Origin: Druceiella hillmani | Taxonomy: Eukaryota > Arthropoda > Insecta > Lepidoptera > Hepialidae | DNA length: 64,000 nucleotides | Reading direction: 5' to 3' | Assembly: GCA_039881145.1 (NCBI GenBank) | Contig: JAYKKI010000006.1 | Coordinates: 8,130,501-8,194,500 of the forward strand | In this document: piece after piece, positions 24,831-42,842 of the stretch | How the letters are laid out: every line of letters begins with the position of its first letter | Numbering within the stretch: position 1 is the stretch's first letter | Notes under the pieces: model-generated | The model's database searches: none | Told to the model about the DNA's origin: nothing | The model's input: the letters and a program-made list of their open reading frames with translations, nothing else | Program-made: the position numbers and the translations under genes

Positions 24831-26936
24831 CAAACATGGTCAAACAATCGATAACTCCAGGTTATTTAATCCTAACAATAGTTATGTTAATAATATTTTC
24901 TTAAAAAATTAATGAAAAATTGAACTTTCATAGTAAATAATTTCGATGTTTTATAACGCAAAGGGAGTGGATACACTGCCACAAATAATTATTTTATTCT
25001 AACCTCGTTTTTATTTCCAAACTTGCATTGTTATTGTTTTTTCCTCAAATTCTTTTTTCTTCAAATTCCTCAAATCAAAAATAACTAATAGATCATACCA
25101 TATAAGCCGATATTAGTAGACATAAACATAAAGATATTTTCGATGAAAATCAAGTACAATATAATCTACCAGAGCCTAACTTTTGTACCGAAGTGAATAT
25201 CTCCTATTTAAGGCATACGTTTTCCTCCTAAACAATTCAAATTACAGAGCTATACGCTGAGTAACGGAGACAATTATGTTGAGGATAATGAAGGCTACAA
25301 TATTATTTATCGACGCTTGAAAAACAAGTCTGAATGCAGGTTTGATTCACAACGGCAATCAGTATCTTTTCTAAAAGACCATATTTACATTTTTATTTTA
25401 AAATAGTTTATAGTATGATTTGAATTTATCAAATCGTATATTCAACTGTTCTAAAAGATAAATGTGAAAATGAGAAATCATTACCGGATTTCATAAAACA
25501 CAAAGATTTGAATAAAAATTATGTGCCAAACGAAAAAAAATCTACTTGTATTACAGGGTACATTTCCTAAGTACTGAAAATTTATTGTAAGCAACTATTT
25601 GATAAAACATTTATAGAAACAAGTAGTATTTGTGAGTGACAAATTAAATGTAGAATAATCATTCAGATCCTAAAAATGCTAGTTTACCTTCACTTCACTG
25701 CGTGTAAAGGTCGGTTGACACAAAAGTTTTATGATGATAATGAATGAGAACAATGAAGAACTTTCATAAATTATGAATATTTTAAGTGACGAAAAATGAT
25801 GTTACATGACGCAAAGATGAAAAAAAAATATTTATCAGATTACAAAAACATGATCTAATTGCGGATCAAAATTTCGATCAAACATTAAAAGAAAAGGCAT
25901 GGACATATAAGATATAGATAAAAATTAAATCTTTTAGCAACAGTGAAAAAAAACAGTGAACTTCCAAAATTTATTTTTTCTTCTCGTATTTTCTTGCTGT
26001 GCCAATCTTGGAGCCTTGAGAGACGAACCGGAAGAAAATTCTTCCCAACATAAACAAACATTTGAATAATTGGCCTGCTTTATGTAAAATATTTGTTTTC
26101 GGTCTTATTTTTTCTGCTATGCTGCAATATGTTGATAAAAATTTTTGATAAAATTTTTGTAAGATTCGGACTCATGCATTAATTTAAGCTTATCCTCTTG
26201 ATTATATTCTATATATTTCACCGATCGTTGATTGTTACTCTCGTATCATAACTACGCCACAAATTTCTAAAATATTTCTTCAGTCCACTGAATAGGATTA
26301 TTATTTTACCAATGTCACTATCAAAGTAATTATATAAAGAAGTAAATCAACAACAAAATCTATGGGCGTGCCCTTAGCACTTCTGGTTAATTATTTAATT
26401 GGCATTAATTAAACCAAAAATAAATTGAAATAATTGATGTGGCTAAATAATATTAAAGGAATTAATTAAGAATATTAATTGAACCGGGTAAATATTGATA
26501 TCTATCCCTTTTTTTGAATACTTAAAATATTTGCATGATATCTACTGCAGCAACCAATTAAACTAAAATGCTACAACATATAATGTAATCACGATTGTAT
26601 AGAGTATCAACCCGTGTCCCTTAAACAATGTACGGAACTTTCTCACGTTAAATACTATATATGCCTTCTGAATATGTTCGCAGTAATAAGGAGTAATCGT
26701 GCATTGTATTGAAACCTCGGAAAGATAAGTATAGTCTCATTACAGAAAGAGTTCAAAAACTTTTTAAATGTACACCTACAGAAGAAAATATGGTAACTTC
26801 CTCTTTCTCATCCCTACTTCTCTTATTCATCGTATGGTAATTTTTTATTCACTGAACTATTTATTTAGGGGTTTAAAATTACTCATGTTCAACTACAAAT
26901 TTTTGCACGGAAACATTTTCTGTTCAATATTATTAT

Positions 26937-27760
26937 TCATTCATCAGTGGCTCGACAATCCTTGTGGACCCTGGCCTTCTCAAGCAGACTGTTCCATGCC
27001 CTCCTTCTGTGTGCCACGGTTTTCCAGTTTGTTATGTTGAGAGGGTCAAAAACACTTTTTAGCCAGTCCGCCCATATTAATTTGGGTCTTCCTCTTCCTC
27101 TTGAGCCGTTTGATTTGGTCAGAAAAATTAGTTTTCTGGTCATATCTTCATTCTAATTACATGGCCGGCTCAATTCATACGTTGCATTTTTATAAGTTTT
27201 ATTATATCTTGTTCTTTAAATAAGCGAAAAAAGTTTGGCATTAGTTCTCCTTCGCCAAAACCCATTGTCAAATGACCCACTAAAATGAATCTGAGGATTT
27301 TTCATTCGTTAATTGAAAGGGTTTTTTCAGTAATTTGGGACAATGTCCACGTTTCAGTTGCATATTTAAGCACTGATCTGATTAAGCTTTTATATAACAG
27401 TAGTTTAGTTTCTCTTCTGATATTATTCGATTTGAGGAGTCTTCTTAGTCCATGAATCTGTTGGCTGCAGTTTTTTGTCTCCTCAGTTCTGGAGCCATAT
27501 CGTTGCCGGCGTTGATTTCAGATCCAAGGGAGATAAAGGAATCCACCCTTTCAAATTTGTAATCACAGATTTTAAAATGCGTGGGGGAGTCAGTGTTGGT
27601 CTCAAATTGCATCTATTTGGTTTTGGTCTGGTTTATTGAGAGGTACATTTTTTTGGACTCTTTTTGTGCTGGAAATGCCTGTTTGAGGTCTTTTTGAGTT
27701 CTAGCAATAATGTCAATGTCATATGCGTATGCAATCATTTGTACAGATTTAGAGAAGATC
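26937..27760 (-). mobile_element. Degenerate non-LTR retrotransposon, reverse-transcriptase C-terminal part
   Basis: Read on the minus strand, translated pieces follow the order of the end of a non-LTR reverse transcriptase. A mutated YADD box (MIAYAYDIDIIA, about 27700-27741) comes first, then FISLGSEIN, APELRRQKTAANRF, YKSLIRSVLKYATETWTLS and AGHVIRM. The end is GRGRPKLIWADWLKS, then NWKTVAHRRRAWNSLLEKAR, then CRATDE and a stop at 26937. This terminal pattern (GRPKxxWAD, AxxRxxW, KARxHKxCRA) is typical of RTE-like insect elements. Frameshifts and stops break the frame at several places. No 5' part, endonuclease or target-site duplication was found. It is a dead, 5'-truncated copy. Confidence 0.8.
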
Positions 27761-30700
27761 GATGTTATTATATGAGATATATATTTTACCACAAATACTT
27801 TCATGCAAAACCGATCGGTATCGTACCATGGTGTGAATCTTGTGAACTATCTTCCTGCAAGCACACCTGAATGTGATGTATTTGTGGTAGAGGAAAATGT
27901 ATTCGAACCATTTCATATCAAAATATTGTTTATTTTAATTAAAATTATCCATTAATTCCTGATATATGATATTAATAGAGAAATATTTTTTTACCATCTG
28001 CAACAAAGACTGAACTAAAACCTGTAAATTAAATAGTTTCTAACGTGTTTGTTTCAAAACCTATTTCACCTATCAGTATTCCTGTATCAGTACACCTACC
28101 CGAGTGTTTTTAAATCAAACAAGAAGGTAATACAACAACAAAACATAAATATACGGTATTGAGACAGACATACAAAAGAAATTTTAAAATAAAATCCTTA
28201 TCATCTTTAGATATTATTAATTCAATACTGTGTAACTGTCGTTTGGAAAAATTATCTATCTTTACATAATCTACATTTGTTTAGAGCTAATGGGTTACTG
28301 CAACTGCAATTAAGATATCTGAAAGTTGGAGCTTGATTTTGTATAATAATTATATACAAATAATAAACCTTAGGGGTACTTTGGAAGATAAACATACGAG
28401 TGGGAGAATTTGCGAACAATGATTTTGAATAAAAACATTTTGGACTTTTTTGTAACTCTAATGTAATTCAGCTTGACTGAATGTCAATCAGTTAAATTCG
28501 TTACATTTTGAAACTGCGTATGATATTATTCATTGGAAGGTTGTAATATAGTTGCTTCATTATTTAAAAATATTCCTATGCATATTATTTCTTTTGTATT
28601 TAATAACTTCGATGTTATGCGCAACGAAATATGTCCACTAAGTAAGCTTTGTTTTTCGTAGATAATTAAGGAAAATAAAGCATTTTATTCATTATCATAT
28701 TTTCGTAATATTTCTTTTTAAACAAAGATTGACTAAAACAGAAAAACGTTTTCTCTGAACTTCCATCACCGTAATAGCTTGAAATCATCATACAGTGTAG
28801 GATGTTATGAATAATGAATAATAAACTAAACGCATAAATACGTTGATGCTTATATGAAAGTGTTATGTTCTGTATTCAATGTTTGTGTACATATTTTTGA
28901 AGACTATATAGATAAGGTTTATTTTTCGATAACCGGTTTACATCGTTGCACCATAACCAGAACTGTGCATTCGATGATGATCGGATGTCACATTATAAGA
29001 TGTGAAAGTGCCATTTGTACTAACATGTCTTTATATTTATGTACGATTGCTTGCCATTGTTGTAAGTATGTATGGTAGTTGGATGATATAGAAGCAAAAT
29101 TTATAGAAGCAAAATTTATTTAGAAATAATATTTATTAATAAAATAACATGAAGCAGCGAATAAAAAAATGTAAGATTCAGAGTTGGGAATAAAATAATT
29201 CGTTCAAAATTATTTTAATAACTTAAATACGAGTAGAACTCGGCTTACAATGTTTCCGTATGCACTTAGGTATGTACTCATATAAACTGTAAGGTATGGG
29301 ATATTTGTATTATACACTTTAAAATGTTGTTATAATTCAATACTCTGTAAATACTCAGAATTATTACTATAATTTTCCACAAAAATTTAGTCCTTTTTTG
29401 ATAATTGCAACTTTTGTACTTTAAGCAGTACAGGGGATAATCGTATATCGGAAAGACGAGATCTTTCAACCGTTGTGTATCAAAATAGGTAAAATAATAC
29501 CAGGAACCATTAGAAACCCAAACAGAAAAATATGTATGAAAAGGCAAATTTAAAAGGTTTAAAATTATTTTATTTGAAGTTCTTGTTCTTAATTCATAGA
29601 ACGTACAATGCTAAGGATTTTCACATTACCCATTGTGACCTCTACAATTTTTCTGGAAAATGAACTTGTATGGATTGCGCTTATCAAAACCTTCAAAAAT
29701 AGGAATCAAGTTACGTACATGTATTATATCTCATTGTCTATTTTACTTCATCAAAAATAATATTTTAGTACGACAAGTTTCCTAAATAAAATCAATGTCC
29801 ATTTATAATATGTTCGTCGTAAAATAGAATCGGCTAGATTTATATAAATAAGCGACGTCCGTCGTAAGTTATGAAAATTATTTTCCTTGTAAAACGTTAC
29901 ATCACGTTATAAACCATATTCTGCATATTTCCTTTGCTCAGCAAGACAAACGTGTTTATGTTTTGTTACTACTCATGGTGGAAAATCCCTATATAACCAT
30001 CACTTTTAAAGTCAAATATGAACTCTCGAGAGTCATTGCAGGCAACATCAAAATCAACAATCTTACCTAAATGCTTTAACAACTGCGTTAGTATTATCCG
30101 AATGAGAAATCGATTTAGAGATAATAACTGGAGACTTGTTCACGTACATTAACACGATGCTTATTAGATATCAGTTATTAAAAAAATCTCATCATCAAAA
30201 CAGTGTGGTTTTTAAAAGAACGTGTTCTTTATTAAAACAGTAATGTTTTTCGTGGTCAGTTTTTATTATTTTATTGGAACTACTATTTTTTCATGAAGGC
30301 TTATTAAAATTATTGTATTTGTTTAATATTTCTTAGCAATGCGAAAATAAATATGGAAATAGTAACGGAATTTCCGAATGAGATCCAACTGACCCTCCAA
30401 ACATATCCATTGCGATGCGACAAATCCGTAAAATATTTTAGCGCTTGGAAAGTGACAATTTTAATAATATCTATTGCAAAATTGTATACAACATAATTAT
30501 AATATGCGTTAAATGAACAGACCTTAACTATATTTCAAACAAATTTCTTTTCGTCATATCCTTCTTCAAAACTAGATTCCTGCGGATCGTTAAAGCGAGA
30601 ATAGAATAATTCAGTTCGAAACTTATTATTTAAGAATAATTTTGTAAGGCATTTTTTTTCTCATAGCTTTGCTTACGTATATCTTTTCATTTTTTCAATT

Positions 30701-31840
30701 TTTATCAATTTATTCACAAAACGAAATACAGAAATATTATCGTAGATTTCCGGTAAACATTATGTAAATTTCCGGTAACGCTGTGTCTTTTTCTTAATTT
30801 TGTGAATATTGTAAATCATATTTCTAGGAATATATAATATTTCTGAAATAAAAAGTTTAGAAATTCCTTTTAACTTGCCTGGTAAATTAATATCACGCAC
30901 GATACACAAAAAAAAACATGTAATTCTTTGCTCCTTTAAATATACCCACACAAATAATTTTGAATGTTAGCTGTTGAGATATATTTCGGTTAACATGTAT
31001 AATATTAGGCCAAATTTTGAGGTTTCGTGTCCCGCGGTTTCTGAGAATTCACTTATGTTTTACTTTGTAGTGCTTAGATTTTTTGAAATCGGTTTTTAAA
31101 AGACATTTTATAAGATAAATGTAGTCACTTCCAGCTTTATTTTTTATTTCGGTGTCTCTTATTTACAATACTACGATAAGATTTTTTTTAATTTCGTCAT
31201 ATTTTAACATGGTATTAGTATCTACAAATGTAAAAGCTTATTTTCTTTAAATTATGATATAAAATTCAGATTCAAATTTGTACAATTAATTATTGAAAAC
31301 AAGTGTTTGTTAAAAGGTAGTTACTTTGCGCTTACTAAGTATTGAAATATCCCTTCATGTTTCGTTTCTAATAGTGTATTTTTCAATGTCTATTAAGGGA
31401 GATATTTGATTATTTTTAAATTGTTATTTCGTATTTATGTTTATTATTTATGAAATTGGTCTCTTAAAATCTGGACTACATGGCATAAATGACACTGAAT
31501 GTAATGATAATAATATTACCTAAACCGTTAACAAATTATATTAATGAAGCATTGAGATGAAGTAGATTCGTAATTTTTCATTATTTTTTTTTCATTTTAG
31601 ATGCTGAAGGTTTTCTCAAGTCGTCAAATTGTTTGACAAAATTTTAACAGTTTAAAAATTACTGTGACGTTTTTTCTGAATCATCAGCTTTGTCCTTTAT
31701 ACTACTTTTAATTTTTTTTAAGATTCGTTCCAACAACGCGTTTCGCAGAATCAGTTTCTGTGGACTAGTTATTAATATCTATTGGATAAACATTTGTTAA
31801 ATTATTGGGAGTGATTTTATGACGTCTTTAAGTACCGTTA
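27761..31840. other. Intergenic stretch without a supported gene
   Basis: About 4 kb between the retrotransposon relic and the 3' end of Gr gene 2. Only short chance-level open frames occur, with no recognised motif. There is a small duplication of GAAGCAAAATTTAT near 29091-29119. Confidence 0.5.
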
Positions 31841-31876
31841 CGCAGCTTTTATTTGAGATAATTATTCATAGGTAAT

Positions 31877-36285
<4,409 letters not shown>

Positions 36286-36577
36286 TGTTACTGCCTAAGG
36301 TACTGAATATTCCTTACAGAACAGTCGACGGAATGAACAACGGTAACGGCCGTTTAACTTAGCAACACACCTCTACACTAATAGAGAGTACTTTTAATAT
36401 CTCTTTAACCCTGTTTTGTCTTAAAATATTTGTAACGAATTTTACTGTTTGGTATGAATGGTTTGTTCTCGTCTAATGAGTTGTTTAAATTAATTATTCA
36501 GATATATTGAATTATTTTACAAGAGAATAAACCTATCGAATGGGTATAAAATTCGCACTTCTAGAGTTCTATACACA
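36286..36577 (-). promoter_or_regulatory. Upstream flank of Gr gene 2, partly conserved with Gr gene 1
   Basis: Shares with 15893-16165 the minus-strand block GACAAAACAGGGTTAA (36405-36420, about 120 bases before the ATG). It also shares a TATAGAACTCTAG block at about 36561-36573, about 280 before the ATG. The spacing is similar in both genes. Candidate core-promoter sequence; the transcription start is not known. Confidence 0.35.
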
Positions 36578-37971
36578 TTTTGGCGTTTAAAGTTGTTGCG
36601 AAAGTGTATAGCAAAACGAGTCCCGAGAACCCGAAGATAAGTTAAAACTATTATAATCGATTGTAATTTGTATCTCATCTCGCACTCAAGATACGCTATT
36701 TCAATATTAAAACAAGGGTAAGCGATACGGTGCTATGCGGCTAACGTCTTTTTCTACTATGAATATGGAGCTATGCAAGTATTATTTAGCTGAAAGAAAA
36801 TCGATTGTACTCTTAAATTGAATGTCTTTTTCAAGGTTTTTGTTAAAAAAATTTCTTCTCGTAATGAAATATATATACCAAATTAGGAGTGGGAAGACAT
36901 TTGAAAAGATCGGATATTTTCTTTTTAATAATAAATTATTTCAGTTGCAAGAATTTATTTTTTTAAAAAGTACTACAAAAATATAATAAATCATTTTCGT
37001 CTCATTTCTTTGATAGAAATAAAAAAAAAATTATCTCGGCAATTAATCTATATCTTGTACAAACTTGGTTAAGGGTACATAATAATTCTAAAACTATTTA
37101 CATAGGGCTAATAAGACGGACGAATAAATTGTTTGCCATCACATAAATTTATTTATTGCCTAGTGTAAGTTTTAGAGCCGCAAAATATGGTGGAGTTCTT
37201 AAAAACTATGAAATTCTAAATTATTTCTGTAGTTTCTTGTTGAACTTTTAGTAACTTTGTTCATTTCATAATTTTGATTTTAGTAGTTTCAGAGATAGAC
37301 CACGGGATAACATATTTCTTCAAATATATTTAACAAAATCAATAAATCTACGTTATTAAAAATAATTAAATATTGAAATATTATTATTGATGTTCTGAGA
37401 ACAATAATAAAATACTCTTGATAATATCAAATATTTTGAATATTCAAAATTTAGAAAACACTTTTCCGAAATATGAAGTTTTATATCCCTTTTTAGTTGC
37501 TCTTTCATTTTTTATTTCCTTCGACACAGGGATGTTAAAGAATGTTTATCATTTTATTTGCGCCTTTAATCCCTCCGTATGAAAATTTCTTAATGATATC
37601 GGCTGTTATATATCCCACATATATCTTAATATTTATCATTCTATTACTATTTCCTATAGCTGTTCCCAATTACAAATTTCTGAACAAATCGTTATGACTG
37701 TCGTACAGACAGACGGACATTATTTGATAGGAAGAAATAAAATACAGTAGTGAAATGAAAAACTTAAATACTGATAATTAACTATACTAAAACGATTCAG
37801 GTACACAATTTGCAAAATTATCTATGGCGTATGTGACAATTTCTAAACCCAACATTGTCGTTTCTCGAACGACGATGTTTACAACAAGCTCGCTTCTCAG
37901 TTGTGTTTTTCACTTTTGACAGCATTTCTGCAATAACTTGATTTTAAAAAGTTTTATGTATTTTCATTAAG

Positions 37972-38004
37972 AGTAAATTTAGACCATGGCGGTCTAAATT
38001 TACT
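37972..38004. repeat. Perfect 14-bp inverted repeat with 5-base loop
   Basis: AGTAAATTTAGACC, loop ATGGC, then the exact reverse complement. It lies outside any gene I can support. Confidence 0.7.
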
Positions 38005-39244
38005 ATTTCGTCATTGAAAATTACTTCATGGACTCATCGTAAGATTTGTGTCCACCAGCAAGTAGCAATAAATCACCGTACCTCGGAATGTAATAGCATC
38101 AAATTTATCAATTTTTTTATTATAAATTATTTTGAATTGAATACATGTCACATTAATATTTTTAATTTTGATAAGTTGATAGAATATAACTATTTTTGTT
38201 ACAGATTTTTACAAAGGCATAATTTGTAATAATTATTTTTATTTTACATTACATGCAGGACGAAGAATCTGCTACGACTATGGCAACAAGATTGGAAAAA
38301 TCAATTCATTGTTTAAACCACCTTTTTCACCTTCAGATAATCTTCGATACTATCGCTTTCGAAGTCGTTACTGGTATGGTCCTCGAATTCTGATACATTC
38401 TCCCTGCTGTCTGAAGCTTCTATCGCTTAACAAATCTTTGCTTCTCGGTTGCTTTTAATATTAATGTAACAGTTGTACTGATGTGTAACAATTTCTGTCT
38501 CTTTATTATCAAAAACTACATAACTGATATGACAAAATACAATCGGTTTCAACATAAAGGAAACGTATATTTTTCCGATAATTTTAAACAACTAAAATAT
38601 TTCTTAAGTTCACGTGGTTTGAATGGAATCAAAAAGTTGAACAGTAATCCAGTAGAATTTGTTTGTTTGAAAGGTAATTTAAAATATTTACGTCGCTTAT
38701 TTGGTAATGAAAATTATCTAGTAGTTTGGTAATTTCAATACGTCGTGTTTTATATAATGTTTACACAAGCTATTAATGAAATTCGGTTCGGGTCGAGTAC
38801 ACCCAAATAGAGGAACAGCAGGGTTTAATTTTAATACTCTGATGATACATTTTACTACCTTGTTTAAATAGTGCAAGGTCTCAATACAATTATTGATCTT
38901 TGTCGTTTACCTAACTGTTGCATTTTTTTATTGAATGTACTTTTTAAGAGATATATTTGTATATTTTTCAGAATTTTACTACGGTGTTTGTAAAATATTA
39001 CTGAATAGAAGCATTAATGTGATTTACTTCAGGGAAGTTTTTTTATATTTTTAAAGATCTTATCAAAGATGTCCCCTATGATGGATAAATAAAAGTTCTT
39101 TTGCTGACCTTTTCCTTATATGACAAACAATTCTTTCTCTAATCCATTTGACTTCTGATGTTGGATTATCAATATTGGTCTGTGATTGGCTGCATACAAA
39201 TTATCATCTTAATATGTGCAAAAACAAGAAAGTCATTGATATGG

Positions 39245-39300
39245 AATATACAGACGGGTAGAAAGACATGACGGCACAATAAGGGTTCCTTATAAAACCC
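39245..39300. repeat. Fragment of lepidopteran-type interspersed repeat
   Basis: Contains ATACAGACGGGTAGAAAGAC, then CATGACGG and AAGGGTTCC. The order is as in a repeat I know from moth genomes. Assignment is from memory. Confidence 0.4.
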
Positions 39301-41084
39301 TGAAAACTGTAGTTTGTCGAAAAACTAGCAATAATTTTAACTATTACAATTGTTTAGAAATTCATAATACAGTTCTTATTTATGTACGGTTGGCAATATA
39401 TTTTTATATGATGAAATGTATCTATTCTTAAACATTTTAAATGTATATGTGTCCAGGAATGTAGAAAACACTCGTGCTACGAGGTTTATAGGTAATTAAT
39501 AGGTTTTGATTTTTATGCAATAGTTTATATTTATTTCTGCATCTTAATATGTAAATTAAACTGGTATAAAATGATATTATAAATTTTTTTTCTATTTAGG
39601 TAAAATTGTTTCTGTAGTTTCTGCAAATGTTTAAAGTCTCCATTTTCTTTTTTTAATTTTAACCGATTACTTAATAACATTATTGTTATATAATATGAAT
39701 GTTCTTTTTAAAAAAATATTGCCAAACAAAATAGAATGATTACGATGTAAGTACACGCTGATTATACACTCTTCTCTCATTCAGAATCTTTGAAATAGAA
39801 GTCATTTGCAACCTTACCCGTCCGATACATTTGGTGAAACTTGTTTCAATAAGTACTGTAGAATTTTAACACAAATATGAAGACTCTTTAAGTCCCGAAA
39901 TGGGTGAATGAAAGCTAAACAAAATACATAATCCAGGTTTAACGTGATTTCTTTCTATTTGTCTTAAGGATGTTATTACCACTATGATTTATAAAAAAAA
40001 TGACTATATTTTCTATGCGTACACTTGTAGATATGCCATACTTAGTAAAGCCCCAATAGTTTAAGAAGTTTAATGTATGAGATGTCGCTGTATTCCATTT
40101 GACCTTATGAATGTTATGGAGTATGTTAAGTAAGAAGGGCATAGATGTGGCTGTTATTTTGTTTAACATATAATAATATTTCGAAAAAAATTTAAGATCC
40201 ACATTACCACTTGAAAAGAAAACTAATAGCCTCTGAGCACACATAATAATTTTTGTCTAGTATAAGATTGAGAAGCAGATTCTAGTAGCTTAAGTGCAGA
40301 GAACAGGGACTTTTCATGACCAAGTCATCAGGACCTGAGGTGACTTAACTTACATCACCGGTAGTATATCGCATGTTAAATCAAATGTAAATAATAGTAC
40401 GGTGAAAAATCTTGATCATTGTATACACCGTTATGTTAAATAAAGTCGAGCTTGTTTCTAAAATTTTATTTCGCTATTTACACCTGAGGGATTTTTAACT
40501 CTTTAACTCTTCTTATGGATTGGTTCTAAAGGTGCCTGTGAAAGGATTCATATAGGTAGTTAAAAAGGATTAATTTAGGACGTTTATCTGTCAACTCGTA
40601 GTGCATAACCTACAAATGCATTTATTAAGTATCTCATAAGACCATTTTAATTCTGTTTATTTCTGTTAGTCCATGGGACCAATATCAAATGAGCTATATT
40701 TTAAACAATGAATTCAAAATGACACTATATTCAGTCACTTTACTTCTTAGAATTTAATATCTATTATACAAAAGCAGGTGTAATTATTGTTAAATATATT
40801 TGTATTAAAATACACATTATTAATTATATCCAGTTCTGGTCATTTTTGTTATCGTCGAACAATGAATGTATGGAGCTTTTTAGTATTTAAAAATAATATA
40901 CAAAATTTACACCCATGTCATATAATTTCAAAAGTGTCCCTAAATACAGCTTTTCCTTGTATAAAAGTTATAATATTTTTTTATCTTACCGGTAATGTTT
41001 CTAATCATGTTGCATACTACATTTAACTTGTCATTGAGTTGGCTAATAAGAAATGAGTGTTTTCTCGAAAAATATTTAGAAAAT

Positions 41085-41758
41085 ATGGGAAATATGGATG
41101 ATATAAAGACGCATGTGAGATACTATTCTAATGGTACCAATCTAGTCACTGCTACCGAAGCTACGCGTGACATATGCCAACGCTTAGCCCTTCAAGCAGT
41201 ATTTAAAGTTACTGCAAAACAATGGTTCCAGCGGTTTCGAAGCGGTAATTATTCCCTTAGTGATTAACTACGCTTTGGCCGCCCGGTGGCATTAGATAGC
41301 GACAGGTTAAAATTGTTAATTAAAGAAGATACCCGATTAACGACACGCTGGCTAGCAACTGATGGATGCTCGGGTGCTCCCACGGAACTATAGAGAATCA
41401 TTACACTACTTGAGAACAGGCTTTAAATACGGTGTGTCGGTACAACGTGAACTTAGCCCGGCCCAGTCGTAGCCGTAGCCTGGTTCCCATATAGACAAAC
41501 AGATCCGCCTTAAAGTTTCGAATTTTGGTTGGACAGACACACCCACCCACCCGTCATATCCCCCGAACATTGTACGCATCGATTATTGTTTATTTAGTTG
41601 GCTCAGCAACACCTTACGCGAACAAAACTTTGATGATGAAGGGCACTGCTCACCAATTTTTTTAATCCAAGTCACGTGAATTTTATGCAGATTCTATCCA
41701 CTCCTTGCCAGTGCGTTGGATACGTGTAGTACAAAATGATGATTCTTTCAAGGGTTAA
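41085..41758 (+). mobile_element. mariner-family transposon relic with internal deletion
   Basis: Decayed transposase of a SETMAR/Hsmar1-like mariner. The N-terminal helix-turn-helix is clear at 41097-41276: DDIKTHVRYY, then TEATRDICQ, then AKQWFQRFRSGNYSLSD and a stop. After it come GRPVALDSDRLKLLIKED and KYGVSVQRELSPAQ. The reading then jumps to a piece corresponding to the end of the catalytic domain (FGWTDTPTHPSYPPN, then IDYCLFSWLSNTLR and QNFDDE). A shifted frame gives the C-terminus SKSREFYADSIHSLPVRW, then VVQND, with a stop at 41756. The region with the first two catalytic aspartates is missing. Stops and frameshifts make it dead. No terminal inverted repeats were recognised. Confidence 0.85.
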
Positions 41759-42771
41759 TTAATTTTAAATTGGAAAGATTATAAAAAAATACCGCACTAA
41801 TGACGGCACATTATTAACCATCCCAATATTATTAGCCTGTACAAGTTTTGTTTTACAATAGTAAATCTTTATGGTCTGGAGATTCTAAGAGATGGAAGCT
41901 TTTGATAATATTAAGTGTATATCTATATTCTAAAAATATGCAAATGGCTCATCCGCGGATCCAAAGTCAAGAGCACCGCAAACATATTTGAACAGGAAGA
42001 AAATGATAGACAGAGAAGAACAAATAATCAATTTAAAAAGATATGATGATTTGTAAAAGAATTCAATACAGAGTTATAAACAAACTTGTAACAATATAAC
42101 ATTTTGCTGGTATTGCACAATATGCCGGTATACAATTGCAAAATATAAAAATTTCCTTCGTTATACTCTAACTGGTAAACAAAAATGAATACATGGATAT
42201 GCTAAATATTGAAAGTTAACAAGTTTATGCATACTAATGCAAGGAAAATGGGTAATACTACTCTTGGAAGAGTGTTTTTTGTTACTTGCATACAATACAC
42301 TAGGTACAGAAATATAAAAGCAAATCTGATACTAAATTATTCAAAAAAGGAAGTGGCCCACAACATAGCGAAAAAAAACTTTCAAAATCGAGAAATGAGA
42401 GAAAGTGATACCCTTTTACACTTGGGAAGCGAGCTCGTTATAATTATTTTGCTTCGGGTAACGATAATAACAGTGAATTGTATATAATATGAAGGAAGAT
42501 AATATCTGTCTCTTTTGTATATTTATTTATGTTTGGAAATTTTTTTAAAACGCTGATATAGGGTTTTTTTCTATCTTAGAGTTAAATATATATTCCCATA
42601 TATACAACTTTAATTATTTCGAAATTCTTACAGAATTATCCGTCCTATTTTCATACTTTCGGGGTTAAATTTGGAAAAAATATCACGAATTTACAATGAA
42701 TTAAATACTTATAATATATCATTTATTGGAATCGGAATTGACATTCGCTGTATTTAATGATCCTAAATATA

Positions 42772-42775
<4 letters not shown>

Positions 42776-42838
<63 letters not shown>

Positions 42839-42842
42839 ATAT
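42776..42842. repeat. (TA)n microsatellite
   Basis: About 65 bases of TA with a few G and C interruptions. Confidence 0.95.

Larger units (their letters stand above)
16170..26930. other. Intergenic stretch without a supported gene
   Basis: About 10.7 kb of AT-rich DNA. Open frames up to 112 codons occur (for example around 21855-22193), but at this base composition such lengths are expected by chance, and none shows a family motif I recognise. Small direct duplications are present: 22 bp at 18912-18955 (two copies, one difference), about 33 bp at 24764-24830, and a short one near 22875-22915. Confidence 0.5.
36580..41080. other. Intergenic stretch without a supported gene
   Basis: AT-rich, with only chance-level open frames. 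It contains a perfect small hairpin (37972-38004) and two scraps of lepidopteran-type repeat (CAGACAGACGGAC near 37711, and AAGGGTTCC after ACAGACGGG near 39250-39295). Confidence 0.5.

Noticed and set aside
30760..30951. Tc1-like helix-turn-helix on the minus strand (ISEILYIPRNMIYNI)
   Set aside because: Only about 15 residues resemble the motif, nothing downstream looks like a DDE catalytic domain, and short frames like this are common here.
39939..40244. 101-codon minus-strand frame
   Set aside because: No recognised motif or splice context, and AT-rich composition identical to its flanks; its length is within chance expectation.
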